Shown one piece after another: positions 25,549 to 33,458 of a DNA stretch of 41,237 nt; within the stretch, counting starts at the first letter, position 1; each line of letters starts with the position of its first letter. The notes under the pieces were generated by a model, which did no database searches, was not told the origin of the DNA, and saw only the letters and a program-made list of their open reading frames with translations. The position numbers and the translations under genes were made by a program. This DNA is from Sabulicella rubraurantiaca (lineage in GTDB: Bacteria > Pseudomonadota > Alphaproteobacteria > Acetobacterales > Acetobacteraceae), in assembly GCF_017355885.1 (NCBI RefSeq), contig NZ_JAFEUU010000024.1, positions 1 through 41,237 of the forward strand. The letters are read 5' to 3'.

Positions 25549-25890
25549 AGGCGTGTGCCTAGGCGTGCGCCTAGGTCCTCCGGGCTACGCCGGGTGTCCG
25601 GTCGAAACGGGGGCCGCTCCACCCGCCATCGCTTCCCAAGAGCGACTTACAATCAGCGATGGCACGCAGAAAGCGGCTTCAGCCAGCACAAACGCCGCCT
25701 CGGATCAGCGCTCACCGCCCGCGGTGACCACGCACAGGCCCGAGAACTCGTCCTGCGCGTCCTCACACACAACCTCATACTCCTCGCCGAGGCCGCTTAG
25801 ATTTCAACAGAGCAAAGCGGGCTCTAAGTTCTCCCCCAACAGAAGCGCAGGGCCGTTTCGACACGCCACGTTCGGCTGCTTCATGCCTCT

Positions 25891-26295
25891 TCAGGCAGCA
25901 TCCTTTTGCGCGGCTGACGCAAGCTTGGCGAGAGCAGGGCTGACCTTCCTTCGGGCGCCCTGCGCGTCTTGCTGAAACTCCGGCCACTCCACCTGGAATG
26001 ACAGCAGGAAGCTGAGTGCGGGCCACTCCCCCTCCAGCTTCTCAATCGCCTGCCAGGGCGACCAGTCGGCGGACCAGAACCTATACCGGATCAGTGCTTG
26101 GCCTGGGGGCCACGCTTTCTTTTCTTCCTTGGCAAGCGGCACCTCCTCGACGCGGCGCAGCGTCCAGGTGGTGCACCAATGGGAAAACATCCACTCGATG
26201 GCCTTGGGATGGTCGGGACCGAGCTGCAACACCGGCCAAGGCACCGGCACAAGGCTGTGCAGGTCGAACGACACAGCGCTCACACCAGCATACAC
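25891..26295 (-). CDS. Api92-like/YubB-type ferredoxin-fold protein
   Basis: This 134-residue protein has the pattern of the Api92/DUF1281-type family of plasmids and phages: FDLHSLVPVPWPVL, then WMFSHWCTTWTLRRVEEVP, LIRYRFWSADWSPWQAIEKLEGEWPALSFLLSFQVE. It is shorter at the N-terminus than usual members. Function in this family is unclear; members are typical of mobile DNA. The start MYAGVSAVS has AGAGGA upstream. Confidence 0.55.
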   Translation of the reverse strand: MYAGVSAVSFDLHSLVPVPWPVLQLGPDHPKAIEWMFSHWCTTWTLRRVEEVPLAKEEKKAWPPGQALIRYRFWSADWSPWQAIEKLEGEWPALSFLLSFQVEWPEFQQDAQGARRKVSPALAKLASAAQKDAA

Positions 26296-26306
26296 GTTCG
26301 TCCTCT

Positions 26307-26540
26307 CTACTTATCGCTGTGGGCCATAACAGTCGGCCACGTCACCCACATGTCGGCTGGCGGCTGATGGCATGACGAGCAACGCAAGCGGTCATGCAAT
26401 GTGGAGAACTCAGCACGAGCACCAACCAGCCTGATGAGGTCCTCACGATTGATCACTCGCTCACGGCCACATGGGCTGCACCGTAGCCCGAGGCCCTCGC
26501 CTGGCCGGAGGTAGCTGACGGTGATGCCTCGGACTCGCAT
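26307..26540 (-). CDS. Small zinc-ribbon protein
   Basis: This is a 77-residue protein with two CxxC pairs, LRCSPCGRE and LRCSSCHQP, about 31 residues apart, as in small zinc ribbons. Between them lies a helix (INREDLIRLVGARAEFSTLHDR), a layout shared by small uncharacterised alphaproteobacterial proteins. Its role is unknown. It lies between the Api92-like gene and the HWE kinase on the same strand. Confidence 0.55.
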   Translation of the reverse strand: MRVRGITVSYLRPGEGLGLRCSPCGRERVINREDLIRLVGARAEFSTLHDRLRCSSCHQPPADMWVTWPTVMAHSDK

Positions 26541-26593
26541 ACGGAACGAACGTAGAACACGACGGAAGGTGTCGGCAAGGACGGCGGGCTTCT

Positions 26594-27421
26594 TTAAATA
26601 CGGTCGGTCAATGCCAAGGCCCTGCTACCTGCCTCTTTGCCCGGCGACTCAAAGGCGTACTGACGCTCCGTCGCTGCGCTGTCCAGCCTGTTCGCAAGAG
26701 GGAAGTGGATCTTGCAGACCAGCCCCGTTTCTTCCCAGCGACAGTCGATCTGGCCCATCAACTGATCGCGCACGATGCCATCGATCAAGGTCGAGCCAAT
26801 GCCATGACGTCCCGGCACAGCGCACGGGGGCGGCCCGCCACATTCGACCCAATCCAGCGCGATCCAGCCTTCGCGCAGCGTCCAGCGCAGCTGTACCCGG
26901 CCCTGCGCCGCGGACAGCGCTCCGTATTTCAAGGCGTTTGTCGCCAGTTCATGTAGCACCATAGCCACGGGCTGCACGACGATGGCGGAAAGGAACACCT
27001 CAGGGCCTTCAATCGTTACCGCCTCGTCGTTGCCCGCAAGATAGGCGGCGAGTTCGCGCTCAGCGATCCTGCGAAGGGTGGCATGTCCCCAGCCGTGATC
27101 GGCGAGGAGACAATGAACGCGCGACAATGCCTGGATCCGCTCGGTGACCGAGCGCTTGAAGCAGGCAGGGTCATCAGATGGTGTGAGCGTGACGAGCCCC
27201 TGGACTACGCCGAGCAGGTTCTTGGCGCGGTGGTCCACTTCCTGAGCGAGAAGCAGGCGCGCCTGCTCACCCCGCTCCTTGGAAGCTGCTGCCTCTTTCG
27301 CCGCAGCCTCCGTCCTTTTGATCTGGCGCGCCACCTCGGCCATCTCGCGCTTGAGCGCGCGGTTCCAGGCCAGCAGCAGCGCAACCGTCGCCAGGGGAAG
27401 CAGGAGAAGGAGACTGGTCAT
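26594..27421 (-). CDS. HWE-family histidine kinase
   Basis: This 275-residue kinase starts at 27421 as part of an ATGA overlap with the membrane-protein gene upstream. It has one N-terminal membrane helix (MTSLLLLLPLATVALLLAW), a charged coiled coil (about residues 24-58), the His-box EVDHRAKNLLGVVQG with His64, the N-box HELATNALKYGALS and the family's WxE motif in LDWVECGGPP, then HGIGSTLIDGIV. It lacks a sensor domain of its own. The partner encoded just before it probably supplies the input. No response regulator is adjacent. Confidence 0.85.
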   Translation of the reverse strand: MTSLLLLLPLATVALLLAWNRALKREMAEVARQIKRTEAAAKEAAASKERGEQARLLLAQEVDHRAKNLLGVVQGLVTLTPSDDPACFKRSVTERIQALSRVHCLLADHGWGHATLRRIAERELAAYLAGNDEAVTIEGPEVFLSAIVVQPVAMVLHELATNALKYGALSAAQGRVQLRWTLREGWIALDWVECGGPPPCAVPGRHGIGSTLIDGIVRDQLMGQIDCRWEETGLVCKIHFPLANRLDSAATERQYAFESPGKEAGSRALALTDRI

Positions 27422-27858
27422 GCCGGGCGATGGCTTTGCGCCAGCCGGACCGCGAGGCTGCCGATTGCCCGCCCATGGCGCAGCAGCCCAAGCGCCGTGC
27501 CAATGCTTGCGACCATCGTGACCTGCATGACGCCTGCGTGAAGCCAGTAGGTCCATCCCCCAACGAACAGGGTCACCAGATGCGTCAGATGTCCCAGCCC
27601 GCAGCTGAGGATGAACACGAAGAACATCAACAAGACCGAGCGGAATGGCATGATGCCGCCTGCACCCTTCAAGAAGCGCAGGATCGCGAAGGGGATCAGG
27701 AAATAGGCGGCTGCGATGCCCAGATTGGTCACGACCTCGTTGAGGATGACCGCGGGCTCGAGAAGGAGGCACACGGCGTGCGGCGCAAGACCACCGCCAT
27801 AGTGCTGAACCCAGTCATAGGTCAGCGCCGACACCAGCTCCAGCAAAGCCATCTCCAT
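27418..27858 (-). CDS. ETR1-like membrane sensor protein
   Basis: This 146-residue membrane protein resembles the ethylene-binding domain of plant ETR1 and its bacterial relatives. NLGIAAAYFLIPFAILRFLK aligns with ETR1 DFFIAIAYFSIPLELIYFVK, and FRSVLLMFFVFILSCGLGHL aligns with the segment carrying copper ligands Cys65 and His69; here they are Cys86 and His90. Asp25 of ETR1 is Asn45 here. The N-terminal HAVCLLLEP matches bacterial family members (HxxCLLW.P). Those relatives are usually fused to a kinase; this one is a separate gene whose stop overlaps the kinase start. It probably forms a sensor complex with the kinase in the membrane. The ligand, ethylene or otherwise, is unknown. Confidence 0.7.
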   Translation of the reverse strand: MEMALLELVSALTYDWVQHYGGGLAPHAVCLLLEPAVILNEVVTNLGIAAAYFLIPFAILRFLKGAGGIMPFRSVLLMFFVFILSCGLGHLTHLVTLFVGGWTYWLHAGVMQVTMVASIGTALGLLRHGRAIGSLAVRLAQSHRPA

Positions 27859-28525
27859 TCAAAAAAATGCAATCCCTGCGGCCATGTGCCGAAGGCGGCA
27901 TGCCCTCGCAATCCGTAGTCTCCACGATCAAATCGCCCAAAGCTGCGCCCATGCCTTGGCAGAAGGTCATACTCTGTGGGCTGCTCTCAATGCTTAGAGC
28001 AGCGACCTTCTGACCGTTCCGCTCCATGGACTAGGCTAGCCCCTCCGTCACACTTAAGCATGGTGCAGCCACTCGCCGGGCGGCAGCACGTTAGGTTGTG
28101 GTAGCGAGGGTGCGCACCCTTGGCATGGACGTGCCAGCAACTCGGGGCAGTATCCCCGTGAAGTTTATTCACTCGCAGCCCCACGCAGACGTTGGGGACG
28201 CTGGTCGTGCGGTGTCACGGCCGAGCCGCATGGCCGCGACCGCCGCCACTATCTGTTGGCCGTGGCGTCGATACCGATCAGCGAGGGCTTGGTCCGGCCC
28301 TAAGGTCCGTTAGCGCCTGAGACAGCCGAGCGTGACGGCGGGGCAGAGGACGCCAAGGAAGGAACGGGCGGTTTCTCGTCGCGGGTGCCACCGGACGCCA
28401 CTCCTGCAAGTGTGATCAGAGGCGCCAGCAAAGTTCCGGTTGTTGCAGTTCGGCTCCGGGCGGACGACTGGAGCCTCGTCGCGTCCGGTCCGGGTGCCTT
28501 AAGGTCGCGTGGTAGGGATCCTCCG
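27859..28525. other. Long intergenic region with a hairpin cluster
   Basis: I find no convincing gene. A frame at 27815-28027 on the minus strand overlaps the ETR1-like gene and has no family features. The stretch 28107-28204 holds consecutive inverted repeats, given separately. Confidence 0.4.
28107..28204. repeat. Run of consecutive inverted repeats
   Basis: The run opens with a perfect 14-bp palindrome (AGGGTGCGCACCCT, 28107-28120). Then come TGGCA/TGCCA (28121-28136), CGGGG/CCCCG (28143-28158), GTGAA/TTCAC (28158-28172) and CAGCCCCA/TGGGG..GCTG (about 28176-28204). Five neighbouring hairpins in about 100 nt with little sequence between them could be a structured RNA or a multi-site DNA element. 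Confidence 0.45.
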
Positions 28526-28828
28526 ATGGCCGGGACCTTCTTCGGGTGGCGGGTGGTCGCGGTATCCTTCGCGGTCGCCTTCCTCTCCTATGGCTGTGCG
28601 GTGTATGGGCCCGGCGTGTGGCTGCACGCCCTGGTGCTGGAGCGCGGCTGGTCCGTGGCCTTCGTCTCCGCCTGCATCACGCTGCACTTCCTGGCCGGCG
28701 CCGCTGTCGCCTCACGCCTGCCAGCGCTGCATACCCGCCTCGGTGTCGCGACGACGACCCGTTTGGGCCTCGTCGTGCTTGCAGCCGGGTGCGCCGGCTG
28801 GGCCTCAGCCTGCGGTGTCGGGCGATGA
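28526..28828 (+). pseudogene. MFS transporter, N-terminal fragment
   Basis: From MAGTFFGWRVVAVSFAVAFL the product has three hydrophobic segments typical of the first helices of MFS transporters (GWRVVAVSFAVAFLSYG, FVSACITLHFLAGAAVASRL, RLGLVVLAAGCAGWASA). After about 95 residues the homology ends and the frame closes at 28828. Nine or so expected helices are missing, so this is a truncated remnant. It begins like the oxalate/formate-antiporter branch of MFS. Confidence 0.65.
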
Positions 28829-28927
28829 TGGCGCCCTCACGGCCTCCGATCATCAGCGCCGTGCACCAGACCGTGCCAAGCGTGCGTGAGTCGCGCTCCA
28901 CCACCCCGACCGCGGCAGCAGCGGTGG

Positions 28928-30532
28928 TCAGGCCTGCACGCCAGCTGCCCGCAGGGCGGCAATGTAGCGGTCCCGGGTCCCCTTATCCTGGAAGGGAGAT
29001 ATCACGTCCTCGAGACTGCGATCCCGCGGCATGATGCTCTGCATGGCCGCTGCGGCCTCGCGAGCCTCCGTCTCTCGGCCGGACAGCATGAGCGCTCCAA
29101 CCAAAGCACGGTGTCCTGGAAGCCAGTTCGGCGCGCGGCGAACCGAGCGATTGGCCCACTGGACGGCGGCCTCGAGGTCGCCCGCGATCAGATAGGCAAG
29201 CGCAACACCCGCAAGCATGAAGGCAATCTCGGGATCCTGCGGGCTGAGGCGCAGGGCGCGCTCAAAGAGTGGGATCGCCATCTCGGGCTGGCACGCATAG
29301 ACATAGACCCAGGCGCAACTCAGCAAAACCTGGGCTGAGCCGCGGTTCTGCGCGAGAGCCCGCTCCGCCGCTGCGACGCCTGCTGCATGATCGCGGGCAA
29401 GATGAGTGACGGCGAGTGCCGCGAGCCGGAGGACACTTGGGTCGTCCTGGTCAAGGCTGAGAAGGCCCTTTGCCCAGGCTGCGCCTTCGGCCCATTCCTC
29501 GGGTCCGGACCAGCCCTGTGCTTTCCGCACCACCCGGTGACCGGCGCTGGAGGCTTTGGCCAATGCGAAATCCGGGTCAAGTTCGACCGCTTGGCGGAAG
29601 AGGGAGAGTGCAGCATCGCTGTCTTGGCGCGTCAAACGGTATGCCCGGCTGAGGCCGCGCAGGTAAAGGTCGTAGGCGTCGAGGCTCTCAGTGGGCTTGG
29701 CGGCGGACCGGCCAATCTCAGCGGCCTGGAGGCTTGGCTCCATCGCGCCCGCTACGGCCTCGGCCACCCGGTCCTGAAGGGCGAAAATGTCCTCACGCGT
29801 GCCCTCGAAGCGGTCCGCCCAGAGGTGGTGGCCCGTCCCGGTCTCGGTCAGCTGGATGGCGATACGGACGTGCTCGCCGGCCCTGCGGACACTGCCTTCC
29901 AGCACATAGCGTACGCCAAGCTCCCGTCCCACTTGGCGCACATCCACCGCGCGACCCTTGTAGGTGAAAGCGGAGTTCCGGGCGATGACGAAGAACCAGC
30001 GCAACCTGCTCAGCGCTGTCGTCAGTTCCTCCGTGATGCCGTCCGCGAAGTACTCCTGCTCAGGGTCACCGCTCAGATTGGTGAATGGCAGGACGACGAG
30101 AGAAGCGAGGTCCGGTGGGATCAGGGGGTGAGGCGCAGCCTCACTCAAGGTCAGGCGGTCAAGCGAAGGGGGCTTCTCCGCATCCCTGGCCTTCGTTGAA
30201 GCATAGGCATCCTGCGTCACTTCGGCTTCGAGCAGGTATCCGCGTTTTGGTATGGTGCGGAGCAACCGCCCATCGTCGCTGAGCGCCCGGCGGATCTCGG
30301 CGACGCAGCCCGTGATGTTGTCGTCCACCACAGACACCCCCGGCCAGACCGCCGCGAGCAACTCCTCGCGTGTGACCAGCCGGTTTGCATTTGCCAGGAG
30401 GTGCCGCAGCACATCGAAGCACTTCGGCCGAAGAGCGATCTCCCCGCCGGAGCCGTCGAGCAGGACCGTGCGGCGCAGGTCCAGGGTGAAGCCTGCGAAG
30501 CGGAACGCGGCGGGGCCCTTCGTCTCACCCAT
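28928..30532 (-). CDS. CadC-type winged-helix regulator with TolB-like and TPR domains
   Basis: This regulator of about 534 residues starts with an OmpR/CadC-type winged helix (about residues 10-105: FRFAGFTLDLRRTVLLDG...LRPKCFDVLRHLLANANRLVTREELL...TIPKRGYLLEA). A TolB-N-like domain follows (about 150-255: LVVLPFTNLSGDPEQEYFADGITEELTTALSRL, YVLEGSVRRAGEHVRIAIQL). The rest is TPR-like (ALSLFRQAVELDPDFALAKA, IPLFERALRLSPQDPEIAFM). I prefer the ATG at 30532, with GGAG eight bases before, over 30550. No transmembrane helix is evident, unlike CadC itself. It is divergent from the small exported protein at 30744, a likely target. Confidence 0.85.
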   Translation of the reverse strand: MGETKGPAAFRFAGFTLDLRRTVLLDGSGGEIALRPKCFDVLRHLLANANRLVTREELLAAVWPGVSVVDDNITGCVAEIRRALSDDGRLLRTIPKRGYLLEAEVTQDAYASTKARDAEKPPSLDRLTLSEAAPHPLIPPDLASLVVLPFTNLSGDPEQEYFADGITEELTTALSRLRWFFVIARNSAFTYKGRAVDVRQVGRELGVRYVLEGSVRRAGEHVRIAIQLTETGTGHHLWADRFEGTREDIFALQDRVAEAVAGAMEPSLQAAEIGRSAAKPTESLDAYDLYLRGLSRAYRLTRQDSDAALSLFRQAVELDPDFALAKASSAGHRVVRKAQGWSGPEEWAEGAAWAKGLLSLDQDDPSVLRLAALAVTHLARDHAAGVAAAERALAQNRGSAQVLLSCAWVYVYACQPEMAIPLFERALRLSPQDPEIAFMLAGVALAYLIAGDLEAAVQWANRSVRRAPNWLPGHRALVGALMLSGRETEAREAAAAMQSIMPRDRSLEDVISPFQDKGTRDRYIAALRAAGVQA

Positions 30533-30743
30533 GGCCGGCTCTCCGAACATCTTCCTCGGGAGGGTAGGCGCAGCAGGAACGCGGGTGCAGCGAAATTGTA
30601 TCCCTCTCTCACCAGAGTTGTAGGCGCCTCTCAGGACTCGGTTCGGCCCACCGGGGTATCATCGCGACACCGATGCGGGATGGCATGGGGGAGTGTCCGG
30701 ATGGTCCGGAGTGTGCCGGCCAGCCTCGCAAGGGAGGCTCAAA

Positions 30744-31136
30744 ATGTCCGCCTTTCAGAACACTCTCGCCTTGGTCGCCGGCGCTGCGGCTCTTCTTGGC
30801 TCCGGCACGGCAGGCGCGCAGTCCTGCCCATGCTTGAACCGCGGGGCCGAGGACACGAGCATCGACTACGGTCGGGCCGCGCCCAACAACACCGTCGGCG
30901 GCGGCAACCTGATCGCCCGTTTCGAGGAGGAAAACCACACCTCGACCTACCTCGACCCGCAGTATGAACAGCGGGCGCAGAGCCGCGTGGTCGCCTTCGT
31001 CTTTACGACGGGCGACGGCCGGGCAGAGGTGGTCTGGGTGCCTGTGGGCACGCTGCCCAGCAGGCTGGTCATGCTGGGCGGTGACGGCAGCCTGCCGCAG
31101 CCGCGCATCCGTCAGCAGCGCCTCGCCAGCCGGTGA
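30744..31136 (+). CDS. Small exported hypothetical protein
   Basis: This 130-residue protein starts MSAFQNTLALVAGAAALLGSGTAGAQ with GGAGG six bases before. The signal peptide ends near AGAQ. The mature part (CPCLNRGAEDTSIDYGRAAPNNTVGGGNLIARFEEENHTSTYLDPQ, VVAFVFTTGDGRAEVVWVPVG) has a CPC motif near its N-terminus. I do not recognise the family. It is divergent from the CadC/TPR regulator with about 200 bp between, suggesting regulation by it. From its stop to 31422 I see no gene. Confidence 0.6.
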   Translation: MSAFQNTLALVAGAAALLGSGTAGAQSCPCLNRGAEDTSIDYGRAAPNNTVGGGNLIARFEEENHTSTYLDPQYEQRAQSRVVAFVFTTGDGRAEVVWVPVGTLPSRLVMLGGDGSLPQPRIRQQRLASR

Positions 31137-31422
31137 ACAAGACAACCGGGGCCGCGCTATCACGAAGCGAGCCCGGCACCCCCGTCTCGGCGAGAATTGA
31201 ACGGGCGACTACCAGCCGGCGGAGTTTGTACGTTTGGCCCTGTCTTTCGAATGCCTGCGCCCCCTGTTGACTTGTCCGGCGGACCATAAGGCGTCGAACA
31301 AATACAGATCCGTGTCGGACGATAGCTTGCGGACGTCCGTCGTTGGCGCCTAGCCGGCGGCCCTCCCGCGGTCGCTCAGAGAGTAGAGAGTCATGGGCAC
31401 GAGGGCCTGGGCCGCCGTTTTG

Positions 31423-32124
31423 CTACTGGTTGGCCGCCGCGGAGACCGGAACTGCGCGCAACGCGGTCTCGCTGACAAGAGTCCTGATGCAGCTTCCCGA
31501 CTCGGTGGCCGCCTCGGCTCGGTCGGGCGTATCACCCATCCCTTCGGCCACCGCCGCCAGGGCCCGACACAGCATTGCAAGGCGCGATGACGCCCTTTCC
31601 CGCGCGGCAGGCGGCTCGCCCAGCGTAAACTGAGCCGCGCCGTCTCCCATCGCGATGGCGGCCGCAAAGCGCGGCCCATTCGCGCCGAGTAGACCCAGGG
31701 CGGGCTCCCGGACCACGTCCAGCATCGCCTGGGCGCCGGGGCCGTAGCCGATCGCCACCGCCATCCCCGCTCCCATCGTACGCGTCATCGCATCCAGCGC
31801 GTCCAGGGCGCCCGCGATGATGCGGTCATGCGCAGCGCCGCAAGTAGCCGGGACGAGTTCGACCACCGCCGCGTGTTCCGACAGCAGCGCCGAGATCAGG
31901 AGGTGGCGTGCCGCGCTGCGGGGCTGCCCCACGGTCATCAGCACCACGGTGCCGTCGCCCGTCTGCCAGGACACCGGCAGGCTGAGCATCATGCCGCCGC
32001 GGCACGGTTGCAGGGCCTCTGGCGCAACCTGGAGGTAATGAAAGGTCGTATATTCGCCGGCCGGAGCCGGGGACGCGGCCATGCTTGCGGCGAAGACCGC
32101 CGCGGCAAGACGAGACGCCATCAT
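31423..32124 (-). CDS. Exported hypothetical protein of the MFS operon
   Basis: This is a 233-residue protein starting MMASRLAAAVFAASMAASPAPAG, a signal peptide. Its first ATG overlaps the MFS stop and GGAGAAG stands just upstream. The mature part (YTTFHYLQVAPEALQPCRGGMML, VLMTVGQPRSAARHLLISALLSEHAAVVELVP, AMAVAIGYGPGAQAMLDVV, FAAAIAMGDGAAQF) has small-residue turns reminiscent of an alpha/beta hydrolase fold, but no clear GxSxG with a full triad. Function is unknown. It is the last gene of the operon that begins at 34594. Confidence 0.6.
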   Translation of the reverse strand: MMASRLAAAVFAASMAASPAPAGEYTTFHYLQVAPEALQPCRGGMMLSLPVSWQTGDGTVVLMTVGQPRSAARHLLISALLSEHAAVVELVPATCGAAHDRIIAGALDALDAMTRTMGAGMAVAIGYGPGAQAMLDVVREPALGLLGANGPRFAAAIAMGDGAAQFTLGEPPAARERASSRLAMLCRALAAVAEGMGDTPDRAEAATESGSCIRTLVSETALRAVPVSAAANQ

Positions 32125-33458
32125 CGAACTTCTCCTTCGGCTGAAGAATCGCGAGCCTGTGGGGCACGAGCAACTCCAGTGAGCAGGGCACTGCCAACGG
32201 CGCCGGCCACCGCAATTCCGAGGATGGGGATCATGTGCTCTGACGCGACCCTGAGTCCGATCGCGAGCACCGGTGGCGCGGCAAGCAGCGCGATGCCACG
32301 GCTGGTGTAGAGCACGCCGAGCACCCCGCCGACCGAGCGTGTGCCGAAGGCGTCGGCGATGAACGCCGGAAGCAATGCGATGAAACCGCCATGCAGCGCG
32401 CCAAAGATCAACGCGAAGGCCTGAAGCGTCGCAAGCTGATCGCCGAGCGCCCAAAGCACCATGGAAGCGGCGAGGCCCAAGCAGCAGCCCAGGAAGGTGC
32501 CGCGCCGTCCAACCGCGTCGGCCAGCGCCGCCAGCATGAAGCGTCCAGCGATGGAGCCGAGGCCGATCAGGCTGAGCAGCGCCAACGCCTCAAGTCGACT
32601 GATGCCGAGGCTACGCGCAGTCTCGACCAGCATCACGTACGGGAGCGTGACCGTGGAGGAGACGAGCAGCGTCCCAAGATAGGCAAGGCCGAAGGCGCGA
32701 CTGCGAAAGGTCATCCCGCCCCGCTGCCTCGATTGCGCCCGCAGGAACTGGAGCGACGATCCCCCCGCAGTCGGGCCGAAGCAGACAGGCAAGGGAAACA
32801 GCAGCATCGCCCCGGCCAGCCCGACCAGGAGCGCCGTGATTCCACAGATCGCGAAAGCGACGCGCCAGTCTCCAAGCAGAGCCAGTACTTCCGCCGCTGG
32901 CGCCACCAGGACCGTGCCGACGCCCACTCCGCTGACTGCGATCCCTGAGGCGAGACCGCGATGCGCATCGAACCAGCGCTGCACGGCGGCGATCGCCGGG
33001 ACATAGGCGAAGCCGGTGCCCATACCGATGAGCAGTCCGTAGCCGATATAGACCTCGATCAGGGTGGTGGCCGCCGCTGCGACCATCAAGCCGGTCCCGA
33101 CCAGGACCATCCCCGCCGCCGCCAGCACGCGTGCCCCGATCCGGTCAGCAAGCGGGCCAGTCAGCGCGCTGATGAAGAAGCAGGAACCCCCGCTCAGCGC
33201 AAAGACGATGGAAACTGACGACCGCTCGGCGCCAAACGTGGCGCCGATCTCCTCCGCGAAAGCGGCATAGGAGTAGATTGCGCCATAGCCAACCATCACG
33301 ACCAGGAAGGCGCCTCCCACGACCAGCCACCCGCGAAACGGCGTGGCGTTCGTGAACTGGACGGCGAGAGACGGCACAAGCGTGACCGCGGCCTCATCGG
33401 CGTGGCGGACAGGGCGCGCGTGGAAGGCGTGACCCATTACTGGCGCTTCCGGCGTCAC
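32121..33458 (-). CDS. MFS transporter
   Basis: This is a 12-helix major facilitator of about 445 residues. The GTG start at 33458 overlaps the hydrolase stop as GTGA. The motif A loop GPLADRIGARVLAAAG follows the second helix. Later segments include VYIGYGLLIGMGTGFAYVPAIAAVQRWF, the motif of the oxalate/formate-antiporter and monocarboxylate branch, and LALLSLIGLGSIAGRFMLAALADAVGRR. The substrate is probably a small carboxylate, which is inference. It lies between a dienelactone-hydrolase-like enzyme and an exported protein, suggesting uptake of the compound that the enzyme handles. Confidence 0.88.
   Translation of the reverse strand: MTPEAPVMGHAFHARPVRHADEAAVTLVPSLAVQFTNATPFRGWLVVGGAFLVVMVGYGAIYSYAAFAEEIGATFGAERSSVSIVFALSGGSCFFISALTGPLADRIGARVLAAAGMVLVGTGLMVAAAATTLIEVYIGYGLLIGMGTGFAYVPAIAAVQRWFDAHRGLASGIAVSGVGVGTVLVAPAAEVLALLGDWRVAFAICGITALLVGLAGAMLLFPLPVCFGPTAGGSSLQFLRAQSRQRGGMTFRSRAFGLAYLGTLLVSSTVTLPYVMLVETARSLGISRLEALALLSLIGLGSIAGRFMLAALADAVGRRGTFLGCCLGLAASMVLWALGDQLATLQAFALIFGALHGGFIALLPAFIADAFGTRSVGGVLGVLYTSRGIALLAAPPVLAIGLRVASEHMIPILGIAVAGAVGSALLTGVARAPQARDSSAEGEVR

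Larger units (their letters stand above)
24297..25621 (-). mobile_element. IS3-family element inserted in an older transposase
   Basis: The ends are inverted repeats: the left end starts TGGAGTGCACCCCATCAAAC at 24297, and the right end (read inward) starts TGGAGCGGCCCCC at 25621; both then share CCGGACAC. The length of about 1325 bp is normal for IS3. OrfA and OrfB are intact. No clean target duplication could be confirmed. Confidence 0.85.
23720..25800 (+). pseudogene. IS4/IS5-superfamily transposase, frameshifted and split by IS3
   Basis: The N-terminal part MRTYRGVVALAAEWTELQRALQLSKVPHYATLAHASRRILAD runs to about 23857, where a G run shifts the frame. The catalytic part (VAAVDATGLEARHVSAYFGL, SQDSPDFMPALRQAAGL, ALGDAGYDAEHNHRLCREDLG, VIRLNRR) follows to about 24296. 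The C-terminal piece YNQRWHAESGFSQHKRRLGSAL resumes at about 25649, beyond the inserted IS3 element, and ends at 25800. The DDE residues are recognisable. This older element was hit by the IS3 copy and is dead. Confidence 0.8.

Noticed and set aside
26594-27772. Kinase reading frame extended upstream to 27772
   Set aside because: The added 117 residues are a shadow of the membrane-protein gene; the ATGA overlap at 27418-27421 gives the true start.
28829-28927. Possible second MFS piece after the truncated transporter
   Set aside because: A plus-strand stretch (APSRPPIISAVHQTVPS) looks vaguely transporter-like but is too short and out of context to support.
32391-32948. Open frame of 185 codons on the plus strand
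   Set aside because: Antisense to the MFS transporter; low-complexity Gln/Arg/Asp composition.
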